From positions 1 to 46,653 of the forward strand of contig CADBTQ010000027.1 in assembly GCA_902797685.1 (NCBI GenBank): 46,653 nt of DNA. The letters are read 5' to 3'. The stretch comes from an uncultured Eubacteriales bacterium. GTDB taxonomy: Bacteria; Bacillota; Clostridia; Christensenellales; CAG-1252. The translations under genes and the position numbers were made by a program. This document shows positions 33,131-40,987 of this stretch, piece by piece (position 1 is the stretch's first letter; every line of letters begins with the position of its first letter). Under the pieces are notes generated by a model. The model did not search any database, had not been told where the DNA came from, and saw only the letters and a program-made list of their open reading frames with translations.

Positions 33131-33682
33131 TCATTCCCCTTTCTTTTTGAACTTGGCGACTAAGGTGTAGGTCAACAGCGCCACCGAGCCCACGCACAGC
33201 ATGATACCGAAGATCATTTCGCTGTATCCCAAACGGAAGTCTTCCAAGCACAGTTGGCACAGCCCCAACGAAAAGGCGCACGCGCCCGCCACTTCCAGGA
33301 TGGCAAATCGGAGGCCGCCCCCTTGTTTGAGCGAGAAGTAGCAGATCACGCCGTCGATGATCATCAACGCGCCCAAGATGGTGAGCACAAAGGGGATCAA
33401 CAGCACTACCACGGTCGCCAGATCGTGGGTACAAAAGGCGATACCCACCGCGATGATAGCGCCGTTGAGTACGCCCATCGCGCTGATCATGGGGCGGCGG
33501 CTGATGCCGATGATGATGAGATTGATCACCCCGTACACGCACAGGATCACCCCGATGGTGATACTGACCGCGGCGCTGACGTTGACGCAAAACAGTATGC
33601 CCATCGTCAACATGAGTATCGACACGAGGATCTTTTCGACAAACGAGGTCATCGCTTCTTTTTCTTGGATCGAGTTGTTCAT
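33131..33682 (-). CDS. HdeD/DUF308-like six-helix membrane protein
   Basis: This 183-residue protein has six evenly spaced hydrophobic helices in pairs, beginning ILVSILMLTMGILFCVNVSA and including GVILCVYGVINLIIIGI. Each pair has a small Gly-rich turn, the pattern of the DUF308/HdeD family of small membrane proteins of poorly known function. The ATG at 33682 follows GGAGAAAC. It begins 18 bases after the stop of the SGNH hydrolase gene and so is probably the second gene of that operon. The C-terminus is basic (KFKKKGE). Confidence 0.7.
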   Translation of the reverse strand: MNNSIQEKEAMTSFVEKILVSILMLTMGILFCVNVSAAVSITIGVILCVYGVINLIIIGISRRPMISAMGVLNGAIIAVGIAFCTHDLATVVVLLIPFVLTILGALMIIDGVICYFSLKQGGGLRFAILEVAGACAFSLGLCQLCLEDFRLGYSEMIFGIMLCVGSVALLTYTLVAKFKKKGE

Positions 33683-33700
33683 GTGTTTCTCCTTGGTATC

Positions 33701-34357
33701 TTACGCTTTGCGCATTTCGTCAATAATGGGTCTCAAATACTCGCTCACGACCTTGTAGCCTTTCAGATTGGGATGCAATCCGTCGTCCGAGTATTGTTTG
33801 TCAAACTCCTCGTTGCCCGAGGTGAGGTGAGAGTACACGTCCGCGTACACGTACCCCATCGACTCGGTCAACGCTTTGAGCTTGCGATTGATGGACTCGA
33901 TATGTCCGTGCCCGTAGGCGTAGCGGTTGTGGAAAGATACGTTGGACACGGGGTAGACCGATTGCACCAGCACCTTGGTTTGGGGAAGCCGCGTTTTGAT
34001 TTGCGTCAGGATCTGGCGATAGGTGTCGATGACAAAAGTCTCCACGTCGTCGTATCCTTCCTGAAAGTTGTTGGCGCCTCCGTGCAGTACCACGAGGGAG
34101 GGTTGCAAACCAAACACGCTTTCGTCCAGCCTTCCCAAAATGCCCTCGATGGTGTCGCCCGAGATACCGCGATTGGCGGCGTGCAACCCGGGGTAGTAGA
34201 TGTCGAGATTGCAAAAATCGGTGATACTGTCGCCTACGAAGACCACGCCTCCCTTTTTGGCAAAGCGGTTTTCCAGACGGAACGCCGCGCACGAGGTCTT
34301 GTACAGCCGTCTCAAATATACCGAATCCATATTGAATATCTTGTTGAGGTTTTTCAT
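33701..34357 (-). CDS. SGNH/GDSL-family hydrolase
   Basis: This 218-residue cytoplasmic esterase/lipase-type enzyme has block I VVFVGDSITDF with nucleophile Ser44, block II Gly in ANRGISGDTI, block III HGGANNF with Asn97 and block V DDGLHPN with Asp192 and His195. All four SGNH catalytic-site residues are present. There is no signal peptide. The substrate is unknown; relatives include acyl-esterases of carbohydrates and lipids (PAF acetylhydrolase-like). AAAGGAAC precedes the ATG. It is the first gene after a strong promoter that carries an operator palindrome, so expression is probably repressed or conditional. Confidence 0.92.
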   Translation of the reverse strand: MKNLNKIFNMDSVYLRRLYKTSCAAFRLENRFAKKGGVVFVGDSITDFCNLDIYYPGLHAANRGISGDTIEGILGRLDESVFGLQPSLVVLHGGANNFQEGYDDVETFVIDTYRQILTQIKTRLPQTKVLVQSVYPVSNVSFHNRYAYGHGHIESINRKLKALTESMGYVYADVYSHLTSGNEEFDKQYSDDGLHPNLKGYKVVSEYLRPIIDEMRKA

Positions 34358-34378
34358 CTTCGGTTCCTTTCGGGTGGA

Positions 34379-34396
34379 TTTGTCACGAGTGACAAA
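34379..34396. promoter_or_regulatory. Operator palindrome TTTGTCAC-GA-GTGACAAA
   Basis: A perfect 8+8 palindrome covers the expected transcription start, four bases downstream of the -10 box of the SGNH hydrolase promoter. Its position fits a repressor-binding site. No regulator gene adjoins it. Confidence 0.7.
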
Positions 34397-34399
34397 AGT

Positions 34400-34428
34400 A
34401 TTATATAAGCAAAAACCAACCGTGTCAA
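34400..34428 (-). promoter_or_regulatory. Sigma-A promoter of the SGNH hydrolase operon
   Basis: The minus strand reads TTGACA (34428-34423), a 17-base spacer and TATAAT (34405-34400): a full consensus promoter. Confidence 0.9.
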
Positions 34429-34482
34429 TCGTTTATAAGATTATATGCACCCGTTCCCGACGATGGGTAGCGTATTTTGATA

Positions 34483-34510
34483 CAAAAAAGCCCTCGGGAG
34501 TGCCGAGGGC
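34483..34510 (-). terminator. Intrinsic terminator of the helical-protein gene
   Basis: On the minus strand the 8-bp stem GCCCTCGG/CCGAGGGC (with a 5-nt loop) is followed by a T run. It lies 16 bases after the stop of the gene ending at 34526. Confidence 0.85.
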
Positions 34511-34525
34511 GAAGCGGATAGACGA

Positions 34526-35140
34526 TCACAGCCTAGCGCGCAAGGCGGGTAGGGTGTCCAGCATAAAGGTCTGCAGTTCTTTGGTCAGATCCACCAATTC
34601 GCTCGATATGCCCCACGGGCTGTTGACCGCTTTGGTCACCGTGTCGATGCCCATGTTGGTGCCCTTGATCAACTTTTCGGCGATGACCGAGTCGCTGTCC
34701 GAGCCCATCGCGCTCATTTTGATCATGCCCTTTTGAATGGCTTCTTCCACCGAGGCGAAAAAGTCCTCTTTGATGCCGTATTCGCGCATATATTGCGAAA
34801 TGCGGTTGGCGAAGTGCTGGTAGGTGTCCTTGTGACTGACCGCCAACGACTTGAACTCGGGATCGCGGATATACTCTTCCACCACGTCGATGGCTTGCAC
34901 CCCCATCACCGCCGTTTTGACGAGGTCGTGGACCAAGATCTCCTCTTTTTGGTGGCTGACGGGGCCTCTCGATTGTCCGCCGCCGAAGTCCCCTTGGGGG
35001 TGATTGCCCTTGTTGGAGCCTTGGCTGTACTCGTTTTGATTGCCGGATTGCCCCTCGCTCCCGCCGTTTTGGCAGGCGTCTTTGGACGTAAAGTAGTCGG
35101 GGGAGTGGCTTTGGTTTTGCTGATAGGTTTGTTTACTCAT
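34526..35140 (-). CDS. Helical protein with polar low-complexity N-terminus, possibly spore-associated
   Basis: This 204-residue protein has no clear family match. Residues 1-60 are a disordered Gln/Asn/Ser/Gly-rich segment (QGSNKGNHPQGDFGGGQSRG). Residues about 65-200 are predicted helices with the length and spacing of a ferritin-like or four-helix bundle (LVHDLVKTAVMGVQAIDVVE, KDTYQHFANRISQYMREYGI). Small proteins of this build include spore-coat and storage-type proteins in Clostridia, but no CotF or metal-binding signature is clear. AGGAGG precedes the ATG. The upstream sequence CATACTAT resembles a sporulation-sigma -10. Both the function and the sporulation link are inferences. Confidence 0.7.
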   Translation of the reverse strand: MSKQTYQQNQSHSPDYFTSKDACQNGGSEGQSGNQNEYSQGSNKGNHPQGDFGGGQSRGPVSHQKEEILVHDLVKTAVMGVQAIDVVEEYIRDPEFKSLAVSHKDTYQHFANRISQYMREYGIKEDFFASVEEAIQKGMIKMSAMGSDSDSVIAEKLIKGTNMGIDTVTKAVNSPWGISSELVDLTKELQTFMLDTLPALRARL

Positions 35141-35162
35141 AATGCCTCCTTATCGTTTGGGT

Positions 35163-35193
35163 ATAGTATGGACAAAGAGGGGGCGGGATATTC
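35163..35193 (-). promoter_or_regulatory. Possible sigma-E/K-like sporulation promoter
   Basis: On the minus strand GAATATC (35193-35187) is separated by 16 bases from CATACTAT (35170-35163). These resemble the KMATATT and CATACAHT boxes of sporulation sigma-E, though the spacer is slightly long. No good sigma-A promoter is seen before this gene. Confidence 0.3.
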
Positions 35194-35194
35194 A

Positions 35195-35780
35195 ATGGGG
35201 AGCGGGCGCATGAATTGCTCCTTGCGGCAAACGCCCCCACAAAACGTTCGCCTTTGGCTCTGCGTTTTGCGGGGAACCCCTTGATAAGGAAGGCGTGCGC
35301 CTTGGCGATGAGATACCGCCTGACTGTCTATGAAGTCTCGTCATACCGAGGGAGGACAAAGTCCGATTGGAGCGTATCTCATCCATGTAAGTGCCGTCGG
35401 CGCGCTTTACACCCTTTCCGAGTGAATTAGGCACGAGGGAGGAAAGGGCGCAAATCGCTTGCGCTTTGCTCGGAATGACGTTTTGGTGAAGGCAAGCTAA
35501 AAGGGCGAGGTAAAGAACGAAGCACAAACGGCGTCATATCGCAACAGCCATCGTTAGACGCAAAAAAAAAGACGAAACGCCGACAGGCAAAACCATCGAG
35601 GCGTACAGCGAAGCGGTCTATTGCCCGGAGCTTAGCGATGGCGCAAAACGTCTCGATGAGAGGAGCAACCGCCCATAAGGCGCTGCCTTCGCCACGCTTG
35701 GTGAAGGCAAGCTAAAAGGGCGAGCCCAGACGAGTTTAGCCAATTTAACCTTTTTGTTCACCGTCAGCCCCAAATACCAA
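35195..35780. repeat. Interspersed-repeat region without genes (MITE-like remnants)
   Basis: No coding gene is supported in 35141-35895. A 12-nt imperfect inverted repeat, CGTCATACCGAG (35339-35350) and CTCGGAATGACG (35469-35480), frames about 140 bp. A second perfect inverted repeat, GATGAGATAC (35307-35316) and GTATCTCATC (35374-35383), overlaps it. Such CGTCATTCCGAG-type ends are typical of dispersed extragenic repeats in bacteria. A 27-nt direct repeat occurs at 35483-35509 and 35698-35724, 215 bp apart. The remaining sequence up to about 35730 is GC-rich, with scattered short palindromes. Confidence 0.6.
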
Positions 35781-35788
35781 ACAAAAAG

Positions 35789-35821
35789 TTTAGTGTGACT
35801 AAATATATTGAAAAGTTTAGT
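35789..35821. promoter_or_regulatory. TTTAGT-GTG-ACTAAA palindrome and extra TTTAGT half-site
   Basis: The perfect palindrome TTTAGTGTGACTAAA lies at 35789-35803, followed by another AAGTTTAGT at 35813-35821. It is in an AT-rich tract 20-50 bases upstream of the -35 box of the potR operon promoter. It could be an upstream regulator site. Confidence 0.4.
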
Positions 35822-35838
35822 AATATCAAACAAAAAAA

Positions 35839-35867
35839 TTGACAACACCAAACCCTGCCCCTATAAT
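35839..35867 (+). promoter_or_regulatory. Sigma-A promoter of the potR-potABCD operon
   Basis: TTGACA (35839-35844), a 17-base spacer and TATAAT (35862-35867) form a consensus promoter, 28 bases before the regulator ATG. Confidence 0.9.
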
Positions 35868-35882
35868 GTGATTATTATCACA
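35867..35882. promoter_or_regulatory. Operator palindrome TGTGAT-TATT-ATCACA
   Basis: A perfect 6+6 palindrome begins at the last base of the -10 box and covers the transcription start. It is probably the binding site of the XRE-cupin regulator encoded next, giving autoregulation and control of the polyamine operon. Confidence 0.7.
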
Positions 35883-35895
35883 ATGGAGGCAATGT

Positions 35896-36429
35896 ATGGA
35901 TATCGGACCCCGCATCAGGGAGTATCGTTTGCAACGTGGCTTGACCCAAGAGGAATTGGCGTCTCGGTGCGAATTGACCAAAGGTTATATCTCGCAACTC
36001 GAAAACGACCTGTCTTCCCCCTCCATCACTACGCTTATCGACGTCCTCAACGTGTTGGGCGTCACCCCGCAGCAATTTTTTGCCGAGCAGACCGAGGAAA
36101 AGGTAGTCTTTGGCAAAAACGACTTTTTCGAGTCGCAAATGGGAGACGGCAACATCGTGTGGCTGATCCCCAACAGTCAAAAGAACGAGATGGAGCCCAT
36201 CGTCTTGACCCTGCCCGCCGACGGCAAAAGCGATCTGAGATACCCCTTTGAGGGCGAGGAGTTCGGCTACGTGTTGGAAGGCAAGATCTCCATCGAGGTG
36301 GGCGACTACAGTTACAAAGCCAAAAAAGGCGACGCCTTTTATCTATCGGGCGACAAGGAACACCGCATCGTCAATATCGCGGGCAAGGAGAGCAAGATCC
36401 TGTGGGTGACCACCCCCAGCAACTTCTAA
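35896..36429 (+). CDS. potR: XRE-family regulator with C-terminal cupin (PotR/PuuR-like)
   Basis: This 177-residue protein has an N-terminal helix-turn-helix (about residues 5-60, with LTQEELASRCELTKGYISQL) and a C-terminal cupin_2 barrel (about 105-175, with YPFEGEEFGYVLEGKISIEV and FYLSGDKEHRIVNI). This architecture is that of PuuR-type regulators, which bind small ligands such as polyamines. The gene is 24 bases upstream of potA, an arrangement common in Clostridia. ATGGAGGCAATGT supplies the ribosome binding site. It likely represses its own promoter through the palindrome over the -10 box. The symbol is assigned by context. Confidence 0.88.
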   Translation: MDIGPRIREYRLQRGLTQEELASRCELTKGYISQLENDLSSPSITTLIDVLNVLGVTPQQFFAEQTEEKVVFGKNDFFESQMGDGNIVWLIPNSQKNEMEPIVLTLPADGKSDLRYPFEGEEFGYVLEGKISIEVGDYSYKAKKGDAFYLSGDKEHRIVNIAGKESKILWVTTPSNF

Positions 36430-36453
36430 AACACCAAAGATGGAGAGGTACTT

Positions 36454-37977
36454 ATGGCAAACGAAAAAGCACCGTTCGACAAAATCATCGAGATCAACAA
36501 CGTGACTAAGTCTTTCGACGGCAAAGTGGTCGTCAAAGACTTGTCTTTGTCCATCCGACGTGGGCAATTCGTGACTTTGCTCGGTCCTTCGGGTTGCGGC
36601 AAAACGACGCTATTGCGCATGATAGCGGGCTTCGAGACCCCCACCGAGGGGGAGATCTATATCGAAGGGACGCCCATCACGTCCATTCCGCCCTATCGCC
36701 GTCCCGTCAATACGGTGTTTCAGAAGTACGCTCTGTTCCCCCACCTCAACGTGTTCAAAAACATCGCGTTCGGCCTCAAGCTCAAACGCGTCCCCGACCC
36801 CACCAAACCCGCCAAGGTCAAGACGGTCACCGTCAAACGAGACGGGGTCAAGGTCAAGGAACAACAGACGGTGGAAGCCACCCGCAAATACACCAAAGAG
36901 GAGATCGCCGACAAGGTCAACCGCGCCCTCAAATTGGTGGGGTTGGAAGACTACGGCCATCGCGACGTCAATTCCCTCTCGGGCGGTCAACAGCAAAGGG
37001 TCGCCATCGCCCGCGCTATCGTGTGCGAGCCCAAGATCCTGTTGCTTGACGAGCCTTTGGGCGCGCTCGACCTCAAGATGCGCAAAGAGATGCAGTTGGA
37101 ACTCAAAAAGATGCACGACGAGTTGGGCATTACCTTTATCTACGTCACGCACGATCAAGAGGAAGCGTTGACCATGTCCGACGTGGTCGTGGTGATGTCT
37201 AACGGCGTGATCCAGCAAGTCGCCCAACCCAAAAAGATCTACGACGAGCCCCAAAACGCTTTCGTCGCCGACTTTATCGGGGAATCCAACATCCTCACCG
37301 GCGTGATGGAAAAGGACTACCTCATCTCCTTCTTGGGCAAAAAGCTTGCCTGCGTCGATAAGGGATTTGAAAAGAACGAAAAGGTGGACGTCATCGTCCG
37401 CCCCGAGGATATCGTCATCACCAAGGGTTTGGGACAAGGTCAATTCGACGGAGAGGTGGTGTCCACCGTATTTAAGGGCACCTACTACGAGATGGAAGTG
37501 TTGGCGTCGGACTACGAGTTTACGGTGCAATCGCAACTGGAGTTCGTGCCCGGCTCGGCGGTGTCGCTGTCCATCGCACCCGACAGCATCCATATCATGA
37601 AAAAGATGCTCACCGTCAACAAGTACGTGGGCGAAGTTACGGGCGAAAACCTCGTGACCTTCGCGAACGGCGACTTCGAGGTGCCCACCCAAGGATTTGA
37701 GACGGGAGACGAAGTATTGGTCTACGTCCCCTTCAACGCGGTGGAATTGACCGACGACGAAGAGGACGGCGTGATCGGCGCCAACGTGTCCCAAAGCCTG
37801 TACAAAGGTACTTATTACCAAGTGGAAGTGCGTACCGACGGGTACGACGCCTTCTTCGTGGATACCCCCGACGAGTGGGATATGAACGACCGCGTGGGTA
37901 TCAAGGTGGACGGCAGCAAGGTCAAGTTGGAGAAGTACGATCCCCAAGAGGACGAGGAGAAAGCCGATGAAGAATAG
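36454..37977 (+). CDS. potA: Spermidine/putrescine ABC transporter ATPase, enlarged
   Basis: This ATPase energises polyamine import. It has Walker A GPSGCGKTT, the signature LSGGQQQRVAIARAIV, Walker B ILLLDEPLGALD and the switch FIYVTHDQEEAL. At 507 residues it is far longer than typical PotA (about 350-380). Two parts explain this. The first is an insertion of roughly 35-40 basic/Thr-Val-rich residues (about 113-150, with KTVTVKRDGVKVKEQQTVE) between the Q loop and the signature. The second is a repeated C-terminal TOBE-like region: VFKGTYYEMEV in the first copy and LYKGTYYQVEV in the second. The stop overlaps potB by 11 bases. The ATG follows GGAGAGG. Confidence 0.94.
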   Translation: MANEKAPFDKIIEINNVTKSFDGKVVVKDLSLSIRRGQFVTLLGPSGCGKTTLLRMIAGFETPTEGEIYIEGTPITSIPPYRRPVNTVFQKYALFPHLNVFKNIAFGLKLKRVPDPTKPAKVKTVTVKRDGVKVKEQQTVEATRKYTKEEIADKVNRALKLVGLEDYGHRDVNSLSGGQQQRVAIARAIVCEPKILLLDEPLGALDLKMRKEMQLELKKMHDELGITFIYVTHDQEEALTMSDVVVVMSNGVIQQVAQPKKIYDEPQNAFVADFIGESNILTGVMEKDYLISFLGKKLACVDKGFEKNEKVDVIVRPEDIVITKGLGQGQFDGEVVSTVFKGTYYEMEVLASDYEFTVQSQLEFVPGSAVSLSIAPDSIHIMKKMLTVNKYVGEVTGENLVTFANGDFEVPTQGFETGDEVLVYVPFNAVELTDDEEDGVIGANVSQSLYKGTYYQVEVRTDGYDAFFVDTPDEWDMNDRVGIKVDGSKVKLEKYDPQEDEEKADEE

Positions 37978-38785
37978 AAAGCACAAAGCCAAAGTCTTTC
38001 GCCCGACCGCGTTTTCCTTCCCGTATCTTGCGGTGACGGTGGTCTTCGTCATCGTGCCCTTGATACTGGTGTTGGTGTACGCCTTCCGCGGGGACGACGG
38101 CTCGTTTACGTTTGGCAACTTCGCCAAGGTCTTTACCCAAAAGGAGAACTTGATCCAGTTGGGCAGGACGTTGGAGATCGCGGCTTTGTCTACCGCGCTG
38201 TGTTTGCTCCTCGCGTACCCCGTGGCGTATATCTTGGCGAGCAAGCCCTTTAACAAAATGGCGATACTGGCACTGCTATTCATCATTCCCATGTGGATCA
38301 ACTTCATGCTGCGTATCTTCGCCTTGCAATCGGTGCTGACCGCTATCGGTATCCCCAAGAGTTTTTGGGCGGCGACCATCGGCATGGTGTACGACTTTTT
38401 CCCGTATATGTTGTTGCCCATCTACACCGTGATGTCCAAATTGGACAAGAGCTATATCGAAGCGTCCACCGACTTGGGCGCGGATAGCGTGCAGACTTTC
38501 TTCAAAGTGACGTTGCCCCTCTCGCTGCCCGGCGTGATCAGCGGGGTAAGCATGGTGTTCATGCCCATATTCAGCAGTTACGCCATCACCAAGATGATGG
38601 GCGACGCCAAGACCACCGTTATCGGCGCCAAGATCGCCAGTTTGTTCGAAAACCAAAGCTACGGCAATTACGGCTACGGCGCGGCGCTGTCCTTCGTGTT
38701 GTTGGTCATCGTGTTGTTGGTGATGCTGCTTAGCAACTTCCTCACCAACCGCACCCAAAAGGCGCCCAAAGGAGGTGTGGCATGA
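37967..38785 (+). CDS. potB: Spermidine/putrescine ABC transporter permease PotB
   Basis: This 272-residue inner-membrane permease has six predicted helices and an EAA loop (EASTDLGADSVQTFFKVTLP) that contacts the ATPase. The N-terminus is basic and is followed by FSFPYLAVTVVFVIVPLILV. The length is normal for PotB. The start overlaps the end of potA, and its TGA overlaps the potC ATG (ATGA), giving tight translational coupling. Confidence 0.93.
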   Translation: MKNRKHKAKVFRPTAFSFPYLAVTVVFVIVPLILVLVYAFRGDDGSFTFGNFAKVFTQKENLIQLGRTLEIAALSTALCLLLAYPVAYILASKPFNKMAILALLFIIPMWINFMLRIFALQSVLTAIGIPKSFWAATIGMVYDFFPYMLLPIYTVMSKLDKSYIEASTDLGADSVQTFFKVTLPLSLPGVISGVSMVFMPIFSSYAITKMMGDAKTTVIGAKIASLFENQSYGNYGYGAALSFVLLVIVLLVMLLSNFLTNRTQKAPKGGVA

Positions 38786-39624
38786 ACAAGGGTAGAGCCA
38801 AATTGGCGTTGTCTGTCAAGTGGATCGTCTTGATCGCGGTGCTTGCCTTTATCTATTTGCCCCTTTTGATGATCATCGTCTACTCCTTTTCGTCCTCGCC
38901 ATCGGTGGGCGGGGAGTTCGGGCAGTTTACGTTCGGTCTGTATCGCAAACTCTTCCAAAACCGCGATCTGTTGGACGCTACCAAAAACACCCTCGTCATC
39001 GGTCTCGTGTCCGCGCTGTTTTCCACTATTTTGGGTACGACCGCGGCGGTGGGCATCCATTATATGCGCCGCAAGATCCGCGGGGTGGTGGATACCGCCA
39101 GTCAGATCACGGTGGTCAACGCCGAGATCGTCACGGCTATGGCGTTTTTCGTGCTGATGATCTTTTTGCGGGACACCATCAAGTTGCCCGTGCGATTCAG
39201 TTTGACGTGGCTCATCATCACCCATACCGTCATCACCACGCCTTACGTGATCCTCAACGTGTCCCCTCGGCTCAAACAACTCAATCCCAACTTGTTGGAA
39301 GCGAGTATGGACTTGGGCGCGGGACCCATGCGCAGTTTGATCACGGTGATGTTGCCGCAACTGGCGGGCGCGATGGTGTCGGGATTTGCGTTGGCGTTTA
39401 CCTTGTCCTTGGACGACTTCGTGGTGACCAATATCAACTCGTTCGGCAGCAATATCAACACCATTTCCACCTTTATCTATGCGGGTATCCGCAAGAGGGG
39501 TATCCCCGTGGAGATCCGCGCTTTGTCTACCATCATCTTCGTGGTGGTGTTGACGGTGTTGATCGTCTACAACGTGATCAAAAACAAAAAAGCAAAAGAC
39601 GCAGCTAAAAAGCATGCGAAATAA
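38782..39624 (+). CDS. potC: Spermidine/putrescine ABC transporter permease PotC
   Basis: This 280-residue permease pairs with PotB. It shows six helices, with the PotC-typical start IYLPLLMIIVYSF and an EAA loop EASMDLGAGPMRSLITVMLP. SFTLSLDDFVV-like residues (FTLSLDDFVVTNINSFGSN) before the last helix are characteristic of PotC. GGAGG lies just before the ATG, inside potB. The C-terminus is Lys/Ala-rich. Confidence 0.94.
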   Translation: MNKGRAKLALSVKWIVLIAVLAFIYLPLLMIIVYSFSSSPSVGGEFGQFTFGLYRKLFQNRDLLDATKNTLVIGLVSALFSTILGTTAAVGIHYMRRKIRGVVDTASQITVVNAEIVTAMAFFVLMIFLRDTIKLPVRFSLTWLIITHTVITTPYVILNVSPRLKQLNPNLLEASMDLGAGPMRSLITVMLPQLAGAMVSGFALAFTLSLDDFVVTNINSFGSNINTISTFIYAGIRKRGIPVEIRALSTIIFVVVLTVLIVYNVIKNKKAKDAAKKHAK

Positions 39625-39642
39625 CCAATAAGGAGAATAAAG

Positions 39643-40866
39643 ATGAAAAAGATTGTGAGTGTCGTAGTATGTTTGTGCTTGGTCGCGGCAGTGTTCGTCG
39701 GCTTGGTCGGCTGCCAAAACAACCGTGACGAAGTGCTCAAACTGTACATGCCCGGCGAGTATATCGACGAGGAGATCTTTGCGGAATTCGAGTCTTGGTA
39801 TATGGAGCAAACGGGCAAAAAGGTCAAAGTGCAGATCGAGACCTTTGACGCCGTGGAAAACATCCAACTCGCCGTGGAAGCCAATAGATCGGACTACGAT
39901 CTCTTGTGCCCCTCCGATTATATGGTGGAATACCTGATCAAGAACGATCTTCTCAAAAAGGTGGACAAATCCGTGTTGGATATCACCGCTGACGGGCTGT
40001 TCGTTCCCGCGTATTTGGATACCACTCGCGAGTTCGATCCCACGTTGGAATACTCGGTGCCCTATATGTACGGCACTTTGGGCTTGGTGTACGACTACTC
40101 CAAGACGGGCAAACACATCGACAGTTGGGAGTCCTTCTTCGGCTCGGAGTTCACTTCCCGCCGTTCGCTCAAAGACTCCATGCGCGACGCTTACGCCGTG
40201 GCTTGTATCTACAACGCTCGTAACACTCTCTCCGGTTTGACCGGCGCCGCTCAAAAACAAGCGATCCAAGCGGTGTTTGAAGACACCTCAGTCGCTACCG
40301 TCAACGCCGCCAAAGCCGCTTTGCAAGGCGTGATCAACGGTGGCGCGGTGCTGGACGTGGACAACATCAAGTTCGAGATGGCGGCCAATCAACAAGGCGC
40401 TCCCGCCGTGGCTTTGATGTGGTCTTGCGACGCAGGTTACGTCATGAACACCTACGAAGACGCGGACGGCAACGAGCACGAGGGCAACCACAACTTGTGG
40501 TACGTGGTCCCCAAAGAGGGCGGCAACGTGTATATCGACAACTTCGTCATCAGCAAATACGCCAAAAACGAGCAAGCCGCCAACTACTTCCTCAAGTTCC
40601 TCTGCACCAAGGAGATCGCGGTCAAAAACAGCGAATACGCGGGTTGTATCAGCCCCGTTACCGCGGCTTACGAAGAGTTGTTGCAGTACTACACCGAGGA
40701 CGAGGACGAGTTGTTCTCGGAAGAGGACATAGAGAGCGGTTGGAAAGCCATGTTCGTGGAGACCATGTTTCCCTCGCCCGAAACTCTCAACCGTTGCGGC
40801 GTCATGAAAGACTTTGACACTGCCGGCAAGACCCGCGTGGTCGAAATGTGGGGCAACGTGCAATAA
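39643..40866 (+). CDS. potD: Polyamine-binding lipoprotein PotD
   Basis: This 407-residue extracytoplasmic lipoprotein delivers spermidine/putrescine to PotBC. The signal peptide ends in a lipobox (LVGC, Cys24). The PotD/PotF pattern is clear: LKLYMPGEYIDEEIFAEFE, then YDLLCPSDYMVEYLI, VPYMYGTLGLVYDYSKTGKH and a late FVISKYAKNEQAANYFLKFL. AAGGAG precedes the ATG, 18 bases after potC. It is the last gene of the operon, closed by a terminator. Confidence 0.95.
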   Translation: MKKIVSVVVCLCLVAAVFVGLVGCQNNRDEVLKLYMPGEYIDEEIFAEFESWYMEQTGKKVKVQIETFDAVENIQLAVEANRSDYDLLCPSDYMVEYLIKNDLLKKVDKSVLDITADGLFVPAYLDTTREFDPTLEYSVPYMYGTLGLVYDYSKTGKHIDSWESFFGSEFTSRRSLKDSMRDAYAVACIYNARNTLSGLTGAAQKQAIQAVFEDTSVATVNAAKAALQGVINGGAVLDVDNIKFEMAANQQGAPAVALMWSCDAGYVMNTYEDADGNEHEGNHNLWYVVPKEGGNVYIDNFVISKYAKNEQAANYFLKFLCTKEIAVKNSEYAGCISPVTAAYEELLQYYTEDEDELFSEEDIESGWKAMFVETMFPSPETLNRCGVMKDFDTAGKTRVVEMWGNVQ

Positions 40867-40886
40867 ACTATAGGCAAACGACAAAG

Positions 40887-40913
40887 ATCCGCCGAGCAAT
40901 CGGCGGATTTTTG
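40887..40913 (+). terminator. Intrinsic terminator of the pot operon
   Basis: A 9-bp stem (ATCCGCCGA/TCGGCGGAT, 40887-40895 with 40900-40908), a GCAA loop and a T run lie 21 bases after potD. Confidence 0.9.
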
Positions 40914-40926
40914 TTAGCCAAACCCC

Positions 40927-40955
40927 GTGACAGGGGGGACAAGGTGTGGTATGAT
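40927..40955 (+). promoter_or_regulatory. Sigma-A promoter of psuG
   Basis: GTGACA (40927-40932), a 17-base spacer and TATGAT (40950-40955) lie about 32 bases before the psuG ATG. Confidence 0.7.
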
Positions 40956-40987
40956 AGAGGTAACGGCAGTGCCGCAAAGGAGAGAAT

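Noticed and set aside
35195-35527. Small open frames in the repeat region
   Set aside because: They overlap the inverted repeats, lack ribosome binding sites, and resemble translations of dispersed extragenic repeats rather than proteins.
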